DNA of 64,000 nt from positions 19,098 through 83,097 of the forward strand of contig CAKZJX010000120.1 of assembly GCA_937120535.1 (NCBI GenBank), read 5' to 3'. The notes beneath the pieces were generated by a model. It worked only from the letters and a program-made list of their open reading frames with translations. It searched no databases and was not told the DNA's origin. Positions 1-9,368 of the stretch are shown one piece after another. Numbering within the stretch: position 1 is the first letter of the stretch; each line of letters starts with the position of its first letter. The position numbers and the translations under genes are program-made. Origin of the DNA: an uncultured Anaerolineae bacterium (lineage in GTDB: Bacteria; Chloroflexota; Anaerolineae; Anaerolineales; Villigracilaceae).

Positions 1-3000
1 GGTAACCGCCCGACTTTCCTCAAAAGCCCGATATGTTAGGTAACCATAGCCAGCGCGATAATGGAGCATATTGTCGTCGGCATGGAGGAGCATGATTGTG
101 CCTTGTTCAGCGCCGATGGCGTCGTTGAGCAGGGCCAGAGTGCGGTTCAAGGCCCGATCCAGGTCCAGGCTGGAGGAGACTTCGGTTAGGATGCGTAGCA
201 GGGTTTCGGTGTTTTGTTGCTCGCGTTGCAGTTGGGCTGTGCGTTCGATGACGCGCTGTTCTAATTCTGCAGCCAGGCGTTGGGTTTCAGCAAACAGGCG
301 GGCATTTTGGAGGGCAACGATGGCCTGGTTGGCCAAGGTGCTCAGGATCTGCAGGTCCTCCTGAGTGTAAACGTTAGGTTGGTAGCTGAGGATGGCCAAC
401 AGGCCGGCGATCTCACCACCGATGGCCATCGGCACTGCCAGCACAGATGATGGGATGCCGCGTTCGCTAAAGGCAACATTGAGTTCCTTGGCTTGGTCTT
501 TCGACGAGATCAGCATAGGCGTTCCCTGGCCGATCACCTGTTCACGCATCTTGCTTGTCATGGTCAGGCGCTCGTTAGGCAGGCGCCGGGCACCATCTAC
601 CCGATACACGCCCTCCAGATCGCCCTGTTCCTTATCGCGCAAGGCCAGCAAGAAACCATCCACCGGCATCAAGCGCTGAATTGCTTTATGGATGAAGACA
701 TAGATCTCCTCGGGGTCCAGGCTAGCGTTGATCTCGCTACTCACCTGGTTAAGGATCGCCAAGCGCTCAGCGGTTTGCACAGTGGACTGGTATAGCCGAG
801 CATTTTCTAGGGCGATCGAGGCTTGATTGCCGATGGTGCGCGCCAGCTCCACCTCGGTAACTCCGAAGCGGGCGGGTTGGTTGCTGTGCAGCAGGATGAA
901 CGCCCACGCTTGGGAGATGCCAAGCGGTAGGATCATCAGGCTACGGGTGTCAAGGCCAAGCCAATCGAGCAGGGGATGCAGGTCATGATCCGATTGAACG
1001 TCGTCGCTGGCGTATACGCCCTGGGACTCATGTAGGCGGTCGAGCAGCGGCACGCGAGGAATGGGCTTGATGAAGGGGCGTCGAGCGCGAGGTAGGCTGA
1101 GTTTCCACAGGATCTGGCCGCGTTCCACGGTGAGCACCGAAACGCGCGTGGCGGCAAAGCCGTCCATCAGTTCCTGAGCACAGAGCTCGAGAATGCGGTC
1201 GGTGTCGAGCAGGCCGCTCAGGGCAGAGGAGAAGCGGTTGAGCAGGGCCAAGCGTTGAGAGCGTTCATCTAGTTCGGCGGCACGGCGCAGGCTCTCCTCA
1301 AACAGGTTGGCGTTTTCTAGAGCTATGGCGGCTTGACCGGCAAAGGTAGTGGCGATCTGGATGTGTTCGTCGGTATAGAAGTTGGGCTGCTCTTTCTCTA
1401 GGGCAACCAGGCCGATGACCTCGCCCTTGGTGATCAGGGGGATGCCCATCCAGGATAGGCGCATTGGTTCAACCACGGGAAAGCGTGGGTCCTGGCGGGT
1501 ATTTCGAATGGTGATCGGACGGCCGGCCCGGATCATTTGCTGGAAGAGATTGCTGTCAGCAATCTGAACGCGGACGCCGATCAGCTCTTGGGAATTGGGG
1601 AAGCCACGCGCAGCATATACGATAAGTTCATCTTCTTCACGCAGCCAGAGCGTGGCGGTGTTGTAGGGGAGGATGGACAGAAGTTGATCGAGCAGCGTGT
1701 CGATCAGCTCACGACGTTGCAAGCGGGCAGTGATGGTGGTGGCAACGTCGGTCAACGCTTGAAGCTGGCTGGCGCGCTCTTGCATAGCCTGCACTAGGCG
1801 GACGTTTTCCAACGAGAGGGCAGCCTGCTGGGCCAGGGACACAAGCAGAGCTTCGTCTTCTGCTTTGAAGGCTCCTACAGTGTTGAAGTTGTCGAGCACC
1901 AAGACGCCCAGGCTTTGCTCGCCAGCCACGATCGGGATGGCCAGGCTAGATACCGGCACGCGACCACCCGTGACTTGACGGTAGTGCAAGAGCGCTTCGG
2001 TATCCAGAGGATAATCGCGGGCCAAGTTGACTTCGTCCACGCGGTGCGGCCGGCCCAAGGCAAAGGCCACGCCTGGCAAGGCCTCGCCGGCTGCAAAGGT
2101 CAGCTTGAGCATTTCTTGATTGTCGGCGTAGCCGGCCACTGCGCGTGGAATCAGGCGCAGGGCTTGGCGGTCCCACAGGAGAACGAAGCCGGCGTGAGCT
2201 GCGGTGATCACCCGACGGGCGCTATCTAGCAAGGCGTGCACGATGTTGCCAAGATCGAGCCCGCTCAACTGGCGGCTGAAGTCGAGCAACAGGTTCACTT
2301 CTTGCAGGCGACGACGGGTCTCGGCCAGCAGGGAGATGTTTTGGAGAACGATGCCGGTTTGACGGGCGAGCTGATCGTAGATCTGGCGGTCCTCCTCGGT
2401 GAGGCCGGCCAGCGGTTCTGGCGAGGTGGCCAACACGCCGGCCACAACCCGATCGCCGATCTGAATCGGTAGGCCGATCACACTGCGGGCGCGCAGACTA
2501 ACCAACAGAGCGGCGTCGCGCCATTCTTCGTTCTCATCCAGGTTGGGAATGACAATTGCCTGGCCGGTCTGCATCGCGGTTCGCAATGGGTTGCGTTGAC
2601 CGAAGAGAGCTTCTGGATTTGTGCCTTTGGGAACGCTTCCCAGGATCTGAGTGAGACGAGGGCCATCGGGCGCTTCCTCGGCCAACAAGGCTACGGCCAT
2701 GCCTAGACGGGTGATCATCTCACGGCCCAACGCCAACATCACGGAGGGAGCGTCTATCTGGGCGCTGACGGTTTCAGCGATCGCCAAGCCGGCGCGCAAG
2801 CGATGGACGCGTCGATCGAGATCGTGAATGGCAATCGTTTGATCCAGGTCTTTGTGCAGCAGGGTGGGTAAGTCGCTTTGAGTAACGGCCAACAGGCGCT
2901 GTTGGCGCTGGAGGCCGGCGGTCAGCGATTCGATGCGGTTGAGCAATTCTTGTCGTTGGCGATGCTGCAGGATCACCAGTTCGGCCTGCGCTGCGAAGAT

Positions 3001-6000
3001 TTCCAAGATTTCTAACGTGAGACGATCAGGGCGCAGATTGTTGCGCGGCCTGTCCACGCTGAGTAGACCCAGCGGTGCGCCTTGTGGGTCTTCCAGCAAG
3101 AAGAGCAGGAGGTCTTCCGGTTTCCAGGCGTTGCCCGACTCGGCCTCCTCTTGCTCTGCCGATAAGACCACGGTGTGCACATCGGCCGGGATGACCGGCA
3201 AGTGTTCAGAAGGGATGAAATAGGCTCGCCCAATCTTGAATTCAGGGCAGAGCAAAGTTTTCAGGCTTTTGAGCGGTTGCTTGCGAGAGAGCAGCTCTTG
3301 CAGGGTTTCGGCCGGCATGCCCATACCAGCAACCCGTTGGAGCAAATCGGTGTCCGGTTCATAAATGCTGATCAGAACGATTTGGAAGGGAGTGGCTCGC
3401 TGGATCGCCGAAGCAATGGCCAATAAAGCCTGCTCCACAGGGTGCTGATAAGTACTAGGCGAAGCCACCTCGGCGAGCAGCGATAGCGAGGCAGCGCGCT
3501 GGCGGGCCTGTTCGGCCAGTTCGGCCTGTTGTCGAAAGCGATAGGCATTATGCAGGGCGATCGCAGCCTGGAGAGCGAGGAGATGGACGCTCTCTAACGC
3601 AATGTCGTCGAAAACGTCTGGCTGTTGGGCATGCAATTCGATCACCCCCAGCGCCTGCCCGTGATGCAAGATCGGCACGATCAGCGCTGAACGCACGCCA
3701 GGGTGGGATGCGTCTCCCTCTTCTCCTAGGTCAGCGATGCGCTTCGGGATGCCCTCGGCCAATGCGTGTTGCGCCAGGGGGGAGAGGATGTCTGGGACTG
3801 GGCAGCCCAGGTGCGAGGTCAGGCGGGGTTCGTCGGGCGAGTCGGGGTCGAATATCAGAAGGGCGCCGCAATCGGCTCGGGTAAGCGATAGGCTCTGTTC
3901 GTAGAGGATCTCCAGTAAGCGCGCAGGCGGCAGCAACGCGTTCAGTTCACGACCGACATGGGCCACGGAGAATAAGCGGTCGAGGCGGCGGCGCAGGGTG
4001 TCGTCCGTCTGATTGCGCAGGGCGGCGCCTTCCACAGCAGCGGCCAGCAAACCGGCGGCGGTGGACAAGGTCTGCAAATCGCTTGGGCTAAAGAAGCCCG
4101 GCGTGCGACTGCCGAACATTATCTCTCCCACGCTCTTGTCGCGTGCCAGCAGCGGGACCAAGAGGGCCGACTCCACACCCAGGCTCTGGATGATGGACTG
4201 GTAGACCGGCGACACGCGTTCGTCGCTGCTGAGTTGGTCAAAGTGAAACGCCCGTTGTGAACCTGAAACGGTGGCGCGTTTTAGAGTGCGCAGATCGGTA
4301 TCCAGAACCGCCAGCTTAGGAGCAATCTCTTGCGGAACACCCCATACCGACCCAAGATGAGCGCGCAGCTGGTAGGTGTGAGGGTCAATCAGATAAATGG
4401 CGGCAAAATCTGCACGCAGCAATTGTGCTAGTTCGTGCACCGAATATTGCAGCACTTCGTCGAGGGTGGCCGAGGAAGCCACCAAGCTGGCGATACGACG
4501 CAGGGCCTCCGAGCGTTGGTGACGTTGGCGGGCCTGCTGGATCAGTAGAGCATTGTCGATCAGGATGGCCACCTGAGCACTGATGATTTCTAACAGCCGT
4601 TTTTCATCCGGCAAGAAGGGGGCCGGCCCCAGACGATGGTTAGATGCCTGTAAATAGCCGATGAAGCGTCCGCCGGTAATCAAAGGCTGAAAGATCGTCT
4701 CGCGCAGGCTAGCCATCTGAGCGATCCCTTGTAGCCCTAGGTCTTGGATGATCGGATCGCTCGCAGCATTGTCAAGAAAGAGAGGGCTAGGGTTGCGAAG
4801 ATATTTCTCGGCCGGGCTATCGGGTGGGATAGAAGTTCGGTAGACAGGGATCACGCTAGATGGCAAGCCCTGAAAGGGGGATTTCGCCTCGAGGCGTCGC
4901 TCAGCTTCGTCGTAGAGCAGAAAACCAAGGATCTCGATGTTAGGTAAAAGTTTGGAGGTGATGCCAGTCAACCGCTCAAATAGTTCCTGGGGCTCCTGAA
5001 TGGCCGTGGCTGCCTGGGCGATGCGCGCCAGACCGTCCAGCTCCTCAGCACGAGTCCGCTCAGCTTCAAAGCGTTGGGCGTTGCGCAAGGCGACGGCGGC
5101 GTGATCGGCAATCCACTTCACGAGCTCAGCATCTTGCTCGCGCAGACCGCCGGACTGGACTTGAGCGATCTCAAGAGAGCCGATGTATTCGTCCTGGACA
5201 ATCAAGGGGACGCCTAGGTAGGCCTTGAATGTCGGAAATAGTGTCTGTGGCTCAAAGAAGGATTGATCGGCCAGCAAGATTGGCTTTCGTTCGGATTTGA
5301 GAAGAGGTGCAAAGGCACTGAACTGACTGTGGCTCGTGCGCACTGCCCGTGCTGTTCCGCCGCTTTCCTCGTAACGATAGATCGTCGAAGAGGGGGAGCT
5401 TGGGTCTTCTAGCAGAATCTCCATCAAATCGGCAGCGATCAAGCGTCGCACGCTCTGGAAGACCGTCCGCAGAGTGGCCTCTAGGCTGAGTTGCGCGTGA
5501 ATGGCTCGGCTGAGTTCGGCCATCAGACTGAGGAGGGCGCTGGAGCCGGCCGGAGCTTCCCCTTGCTCTGCCGACCAGAGTTCGAGAGTGCGAAGGGTGA
5601 CCAGCATCACCGGGGCCGGCCCAGGCAAGCGGTAAGAAACCGCATCAGCCAGGCGCCCGTTGATCGAAAATCGTTTCTGGCCTTCTTGGGCGCAAAGTTG
5701 CAGAAACTCCTCGGAAGGGCGCACACGTCGTGAGAGGCGTTCCAGATCGGCTAGTTCCCCCTCTGCCAAGCCAAACCACTCGCGTGCGATCGGATTGATG
5801 TATTCTATACGACCGCCAGCTCCTACAAACAGGATGGCATCATGAGAGGAGACACCGGGATAAGATTCGAAAAGCGACGCCGGCAAAGCCGACTCGAGCC
5901 ACTGTTTCGGGCGCGGCAACAGACGCAGGATCATCCCGATCAGGAGCAGAGCGATTAAACCGCTCACAAGCAGATATAGCCCGAGTCCGGCCTGGCTAAA

Positions 6001-6003
6001 CAT
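1..6003 (-). CDS. Giant membrane-anchored multi-GAF sensor protein (partial, C-terminus beyond left edge)
   Basis: One uninterrupted reading frame of 2001 codons starts at the ATG at 6001-6003 and is still open at base 1. It begins with a single transmembrane helix (about residues 6-29), then a PAS-like domain (about 45-110, with IEYINPIAREWFGL). Ten complete GAF domains follow, at roughly 150-315, 319-486, 490-660, 665-825, 828-1020, 1075-1225, 1230-1410, 1411-1575, 1577-1737 and 1738-1907. Each ends in the typical helix with QAAIALENA-type sequence that leads into the next. A short coiled coil (about 1908-1930, ELEQRVIERTAQLQ) precedes an eleventh GAF that is cut by the window edge. The output domain, if any, lies outside; a histidine kinase would be usual, but none is seen. 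It is 20 nt downstream of a response regulator and probably acts with it. Certain as a multi-GAF protein; ligand and output unknown. Confidence 0.9.
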   Translation of the reverse strand, partial: MFSQAGLGLYLLVSGLIALLLIGMILRLLPRPKQWLESALPASLFESYPGVSSHDAILFVGAGGRIEYINPIAREWFGLAEGELADLERLSRRVRPSEEFLQLCAQEGQKRFSINGRLADAVSYRLPGPAPVMLVTLRTLELWSAEQGEAPAGSSALLSLMAELSRAIHAQLSLEATLRTVFQSVRRLIAADLMEILLEDPSSPSSTIYRYEESGGTARAVRTSHSQFSAFAPLLKSERKPILLADQSFFEPQTLFPTFKAYLGVPLIVQDEYIGSLEIAQVQSGGLREQDAELVKWIADHAAVALRNAQRFEAERTRAEELDGLARIAQAATAIQEPQELFERLTGITSKLLPNIEILGFLLYDEAERRLEAKSPFQGLPSSVIPVYRTSIPPDSPAEKYLRNPSPLFLDNAASDPIIQDLGLQGIAQMASLRETIFQPLITGGRFIGYLQASNHRLGPAPFLPDEKRLLEIISAQVAILIDNALLIQQARQRHQRSEALRRIASLVASSATLDEVLQYSVHELAQLLRADFAAIYLIDPHTYQLRAHLGSVWGVPQEIAPKLAVLDTDLRTLKRATVSGSQRAFHFDQLSSDERVSPVYQSIIQSLGVESALLVPLLARDKSVGEIMFGSRTPGFFSPSDLQTLSTAAGLLAAAVEGAALRNQTDDTLRRRLDRLFSVAHVGRELNALLPPARLLEILYEQSLSLTRADCGALLIFDPDSPDEPRLTSHLGCPVPDILSPLAQHALAEGIPKRIADLGEEGDASHPGVRSALIVPILHHGQALGVIELHAQQPDVFDDIALESVHLLALQAAIALHNAYRFRQQAELAEQARQRAASLSLLAEVASPSTYQHPVEQALLAIASAIQRATPFQIVLISIYEPDTDLLQRVAGMGMPAETLQELLSRKQPLKSLKTLLCPEFKIGRAYFIPSEHLPVIPADVHTVVLSAEQEEAESGNAWKPEDLLLFLLEDPQGAPLGLLSVDRPRNNLRPDRLTLEILEIFAAQAELVILQHRQRQELLNRIESLTAGLQRQQRLLAVTQSDLPTLLHKDLDQTIAIHDLDRRVHRLRAGLAIAETVSAQIDAPSVMLALGREMITRLGMAVALLAEEAPDGPRLTQILGSVPKGTNPEALFGQRNPLRTAMQTGQAIVIPNLDENEEWRDAALLVSLRARSVIGLPIQIGDRVVAGVLATSPEPLAGLTEEDRQIYDQLARQTGIVLQNISLLAETRRRLQEVNLLLDFSRQLSGLDLGNIVHALLDSARRVITAAHAGFVLLWDRQALRLIPRAVAGYADNQEMLKLTFAAGEALPGVAFALGRPHRVDEVNLARDYPLDTEALLHYRQVTGGRVPVSSLAIPIVAGEQSLGVLVLDNFNTVGAFKAEDEALLVSLAQQAALSLENVRLVQAMQERASQLQALTDVATTITARLQRRELIDTLLDQLLSILPYNTATLWLREEDELIVYAARGFPNSQELIGVRVQIADSNLFQQMIRAGRPITIRNTRQDPRFPVVEPMRLSWMGIPLITKGEVIGLVALEKEQPNFYTDEHIQIATTFAGQAAIALENANLFEESLRRAAELDERSQRLALLNRFSSALSGLLDTDRILELCAQELMDGFAATRVSVLTVERGQILWKLSLPRARRPFIKPIPRVPLLDRLHESQGVYASDDVQSDHDLHPLLDWLGLDTRSLMILPLGISQAWAFILLHSNQPARFGVTEVELARTIGNQASIALENARLYQSTVQTAERLAILNQVSSEINASLDPEEIYVFIHKAIQRLMPVDGFLLALRDKEQGDLEGVYRVDGARRLPNERLTMTSKMREQVIGQGTPMLISSKDQAKELNVAFSERGIPSSVLAVPMAIGGEIAGLLAILSYQPNVYTQEDLQILSTLANQAIVALQNARLFAETQRLAAELEQRVIERTAQLQREQQNTETLLRILTEVSSSLDLDRALNRTLALLNDAIGAEQGTIMLLHADDNMLHYRAGYGYLTYRAFEESRAVT

Positions 6004-6023
6004 AGCCCTATCCTAACTCCTAC

Positions 6024-6917
6024 TTATTTGGCAGCATCCATACGACGCGCCTCGGCCGCCAGCTCAGTGATCTCACGAATATCGGCAAAGGTCTGATGGC
6101 GTGGCGATACTATGCCGATCGCCAGGATCATAAATGGCACTTGGATGCTTCCCCCATCTGGCGTCGGCATTCGCATATACCCTTGTTGCCGATCCAGGAA
6201 ATTGTAATGGGTCTGGATTTCTTCACTAAAGCGGGCTTTAATCCGATCGCGAAGGGTCTCGGCTGCTTCGTATTTGGTGATAATAATGAAGTTGTCACCA
6301 CCCGGATGACCGATGAAATCGCTCGGCGTGCCCAATTCATCTACCACTTCGGTCAACAACATAGCAGTAAAGCGCAAGACATCATCGCCGGCCACAAAGC
6401 CATAGACATCCCGGAAGGCTTCAAAATGATTGATGCGAATATCCAGCAAGGCCCAGTCTTGCTCGCGGATGATGCGTCGCAGTTGTTCTTCGATCAGCCG
6501 GCCGGCGGGCAATCCGGAACGAGGATCGGTTAAGCTTTCACGTTCCGAGCGCCGGATGGCACCTTGCACCCGTAACTTGAGTTCCTCGATGTCGAAAGGT
6601 TTCGTAATATAGTCATCAGCGCCCAGTTCCAGCCCTTGCAACTTATCGCTGCGTTCGTCTTTCTGGGTGAGGAAGATCACGGGAATATGGCTGGTGCGGG
6701 TATTGGTGCGCAGAATGCGGCAAACCTCATAGCCATCGATATCGGGCAGCATGATATCCAGAACAATGAGGTGAGGCAATGCCGAACGGGTTTTCTCCAG
6801 AGCAAGTTCACCGCGCGGCGCAATGTCGACCTCATAGTCTAACCCATTGAAATAAATTTTCAGCATGTTGGCGATATCAGCATCGTCTTCGACGATCAGG
6901 AGTCGAGGTTTTCCCAT
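6024..6917 (-). CDS. Response regulator, REC plus degenerate GGDEF domain
   Basis: The 297-residue protein has an N-terminal receiver domain (about 1-120) with the acidic pair D11/D12, phospho-acceptor D54 in IVLDIMLPD, T84 and K106 in ITKPFD, so it should be phosphorylated normally. Residues about 128-295 resemble a GGDEF domain, but the signature reads GGDNF (206-210) with an Asn where the catalytic Glu belongs. The helix that normally carries LDIDxFKxxND is also altered. I infer a non-catalytic nucleotide- or partner-binding output domain, not an active diguanylate cyclase. It lies 15 nt after the acyl-ACP reductase-like gene and 20 nt before the giant GAF sensor, its likely cognate input. 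Confidence 0.9.
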   Translation of the reverse strand: MGKPRLLIVEDDADIANMLKIYFNGLDYEVDIAPRGELALEKTRSALPHLIVLDIMLPDIDGYEVCRILRTNTRTSHIPVIFLTQKDERSDKLQGLELGADDYITKPFDIEELKLRVQGAIRRSERESLTDPRSGLPAGRLIEEQLRRIIREQDWALLDIRINHFEAFRDVYGFVAGDDVLRFTAMLLTEVVDELGTPSDFIGHPGGDNFIIITKYEAAETLRDRIKARFSEEIQTHYNFLDRQQGYMRMPTPDGGSIQVPFMILAIGIVSPRHQTFADIREITELAAEARRMDAAK

Positions 6918-6932
6918 ACAAGCCTCCAGGAG

Positions 6933-8015
6933 CTAATGGCGCCTCTGCGTGGCTTTCCGGCGCACGGCTTCGATTTGGTCCAAAGTGATTTCTTTCTCAA
7001 AAGAACGCAGTCCACTCAAGCGGAATCCATGACGATGCGCAATGTGGGCGATCTCTTCCACACGTTCGCGCGAGATCGTTCGTCCGATAGTGTAGTCTTC
7101 AAAACGGCCCTCCAAAGCCAACGCCATGGTTTCGGCCATACAAGCATACGCCTTGCCGGGCGGGAGACCGAAGTCAAAATGGAAATTCACTGGGCCGGGC
7201 ACGTCCACGACGCCGCCATCGATCACTAATATATCATCTCTTGCTGCGGCTACCATTGCAGAAACATCGCGAGGACGCGCCACATCGCACACCACACTGC
7301 CCGGACGTAAGTGTTCAGGGTGAATGACGCTGTGGACGGCGCTGGTCACGGTCAGGATCAACTGCGCATCGGACAGAGAACGCATCTCGGTGCTGATCGT
7401 CACCTCGCCTCGCGCCTGACCCCGAAGCCGGTCGCGCAGCTCCTCGAGCGCTTCCTGCCGACGACCGGTCAGCGTCAGGTGAGCCACCTCCCCGGCCAGC
7501 AGCTCGGCGCACACCTGGCCAATTGACCCTGTAGCCCCTACTACCGCTGCGCTGGCCTCCTGGAGAGGAATCTCCATCACCTCGGCGGCTTTCCGCAGAG
7601 CATCCACGGCCACGGCAATGGTATACGCATTGCCGGTGGTCACCGGCACCTCCAGGTGTTCGGCGATGGTGACTCCAGCATCCCCAACGATCGAGGTATA
7701 CGCCCCCAAACCCAAGATGCGTGCTCCTAGGCGTTCGGCCATGCGGCCGGTCTCGATGATCTTACGGTATACCCGCTCTTGAGGAAGGGTGAGCAGCTGG
7801 TGCGGCGTGAGTGGGCAAGCCAACAACCAGCCCCGAATTTCTTTGCCAGTCGCCTGCGAGACGATCCCTTCCACTTCAGATAGATAAACCGGCGGGAAAA
7901 ACTGAGCGAAAAATTCAATTTGCCGCTCGCTCAGGATGCGCCCGAGGAAGGGGAACTTTCGCTGCACATCGCGCTTGACGTTGATCGGATGAACGATAAA
8001 TGCAAACGAATCCAT
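6933..8015 (-). CDS. Long-chain acyl-[acyl-carrier-protein] reductase-like protein (cyanobacterial AAR family)
   Basis: The 360-residue protein resembles cyanobacterial AAR, which reduces fatty acyl-ACP to fatty aldehyde with NADPH. Shared landmarks are SQATGKEIRG (53-62), GAYTSIV (104-110), VTTGNAYT (125-132), the Rossmann loop VVGATGSIG (158-166), and GKAYACMAETMALALEG (287-303). The last aligns with the AAR segment holding the catalytic Cys, here Cys292. The C-terminal helix ending in RHGF also matches. The start is the ATG at 8015, in a TGATG overlap with the stop of the upstream gene; two in-frame GTG codons lie just before it. No aldehyde-deformylating oxygenase gene is nearby, so the aldehyde would not go to alkanes through a neighbour. 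Family call good; substrate inferred. Confidence 0.8.
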   Translation of the reverse strand: MDSFAFIVHPINVKRDVQRKFPFLGRILSERQIEFFAQFFPPVYLSEVEGIVSQATGKEIRGWLLACPLTPHQLLTLPQERVYRKIIETGRMAERLGARILGLGAYTSIVGDAGVTIAEHLEVPVTTGNAYTIAVAVDALRKAAEVMEIPLQEASAAVVGATGSIGQVCAELLAGEVAHLTLTGRRQEALEELRDRLRGQARGEVTISTEMRSLSDAQLILTVTSAVHSVIHPEHLRPGSVVCDVARPRDVSAMVAAARDDILVIDGGVVDVPGPVNFHFDFGLPPGKAYACMAETMALALEGRFEDYTIGRTISRERVEEIAHIAHRHGFRLSGLRSFEKEITLDQIEAVRRKATQRRH

Positions 8016-9304
8016 CACCACGATTCTACTACAGCACTCTGAGCTTCCTCATCGCTGCGAGGATAGAGACGCCGATGCAAATGGGCGTTTGGCAGACGAT
8101 GATGATCGCTGTCCTCATAGCGGATATCGCGGTCGATGACACGGCGCTCGCCTGAAGCGAATAACACCACGTCCGACTCGATGGTGCGGGCTGGGAAGAT
8201 GATCATTCCCGAGCCGATACGGCAATTGTGCCCTACGCATCCTCCCAAGACCGGGCGGTTAGACGGGCTGAGCTGGTCGTTTCCATCTCGAGCCCGGATG
8301 GGCACCGGAATCAGGTTGTAGTCGGTAAAGGTGGAGCCGGCACCGATGAATGTGTTTCGCCCCACCACACACATTTGTAGACAGGTGTTCTGGGCAATCA
8401 TCGAGTGTTCCATCACCGTCGTCATAAACAGGGCGGCTCGAAAGGGTAGAAACGCTCCATCGCCTACCACGGAGAGCATCAGTTGAACGTCCTGCGAGAT
8501 GTTGACGTTGTTGCCGATGATGCAATTCTCGATCACTGCCCCAGCGTTGATGGTGACATTATCGCCAATCGTGGTCGGACCATGGATGATGGCGCTTGGA
8601 TCGATCACGCAGTTTTTGCCGATCTTGACGAGCTCGGAGCACTCTAAAACCTGTCGTCCTTCGTAGAGCGCTTTAAACAAGATTCCCAGCTTGAAGCCCA
8701 AGTCGCGTTCTAGGCGCGTCTCAAAGCGCAGGCCGCGTGCAAACAATCCAAACACAATATCAGCAATGAAGACGTGAACCCACGAGTCGATGGCGATCAG
8801 AGCGCGGCGCGGAACCTGAAAGACCAAATCGCCGCTTTGATCGGCCATGTAGGTGGGCACATGATAGTACCCTACCTCTTTGGAGTCGAGATCGATCACT
8901 AAGGGGTCCACGTCGGCTGTCGGTCCGTTTGGGTAGTACCACAGATCGGCCAAGTAGAGGTTGCCGGCCGGGGTGTACGACGTGGAGAGCGGCAGAGCAT
9001 GTTCCCGAAACGCCGGGTCCTCTGCCGAAAGAGCAGCCCGACAGGGCCGGTTGCGTTTTTGCGCGGCGGTCAGAAAGGCACGAATGTATTCGTGATCGAA
9101 GAACAGATTGTCGCGATGAACGATCATCGGCTCCCGCAGCACAGGCAGGGGTTCGCGAGGCGTTAGTTCGATTTCGCGACTTACGTAGGGCGCCAAAACG
9201 TTCCGTTGCCACAACCAGAGCGGAAAGTTTTGAATCCGCAAGTCGCGAGCCAGCTCATTGAAAGGAGGAATATGATGCAGCGCAGGCAAGATCACTCGAA
9301 GCAT
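8015..9304 (-). CDS. Left-handed parallel beta-helix (hexapeptide-repeat) protein
   Basis: The 429-residue protein has an N-terminal domain of about 200 residues that I cannot assign. From about 225 to 400 it carries imperfect hexapeptide repeats (IGKNCVIDPSAIIHGPTTIG, VTINAGAVIENCIIG, VGRNTFIGAGSTFT, VGHNCRIGSGMII) that predict a left-handed beta-helix, as in sugar or acyl transferases. The layout is like a GlmU/Pls-type transferase, but no nucleotidyltransferase GxG signature is seen at the N-terminus. It is translationally coupled to the acyl-ACP reductase-like gene by a TGATG overlap. An acyl-transfer or scaffolding role in the same lipid step is a guess from this coupling. Confidence 0.7.
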   Translation of the reverse strand: MLRVILPALHHIPPFNELARDLRIQNFPLWLWQRNVLAPYVSREIELTPREPLPVLREPMIVHRDNLFFDHEYIRAFLTAAQKRNRPCRAALSAEDPAFREHALPLSTSYTPAGNLYLADLWYYPNGPTADVDPLVIDLDSKEVGYYHVPTYMADQSGDLVFQVPRRALIAIDSWVHVFIADIVFGLFARGLRFETRLERDLGFKLGILFKALYEGRQVLECSELVKIGKNCVIDPSAIIHGPTTIGDNVTINAGAVIENCIIGNNVNISQDVQLMLSVVGDGAFLPFRAALFMTTVMEHSMIAQNTCLQMCVVGRNTFIGAGSTFTDYNLIPVPIRARDGNDQLSPSNRPVLGGCVGHNCRIGSGMIIFPARTIESDVVLFASGERRVIDRDIRYEDSDHHRLPNAHLHRRLYPRSDEEAQSAVVESW

Positions 9305-9368
9305 GCCAAAACCTTTGTTGGCCCGAAAGAGTTCGCTCTGGGCACCCCATGGGCAAGCAAAGCGGGGG

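Noticed and set aside
936..3233. Several 60-100 codon frames on both strands within the first 6 kb
   Set aside because: They lie in other frames of the continuous 2001-codon multi-GAF gene and show no domain or ribosome binding site.
6024..6917. Active diguanylate cyclase
   Set aside because: The signature is GGDNF and the substrate-contact helix is altered, so catalysis is unlikely.
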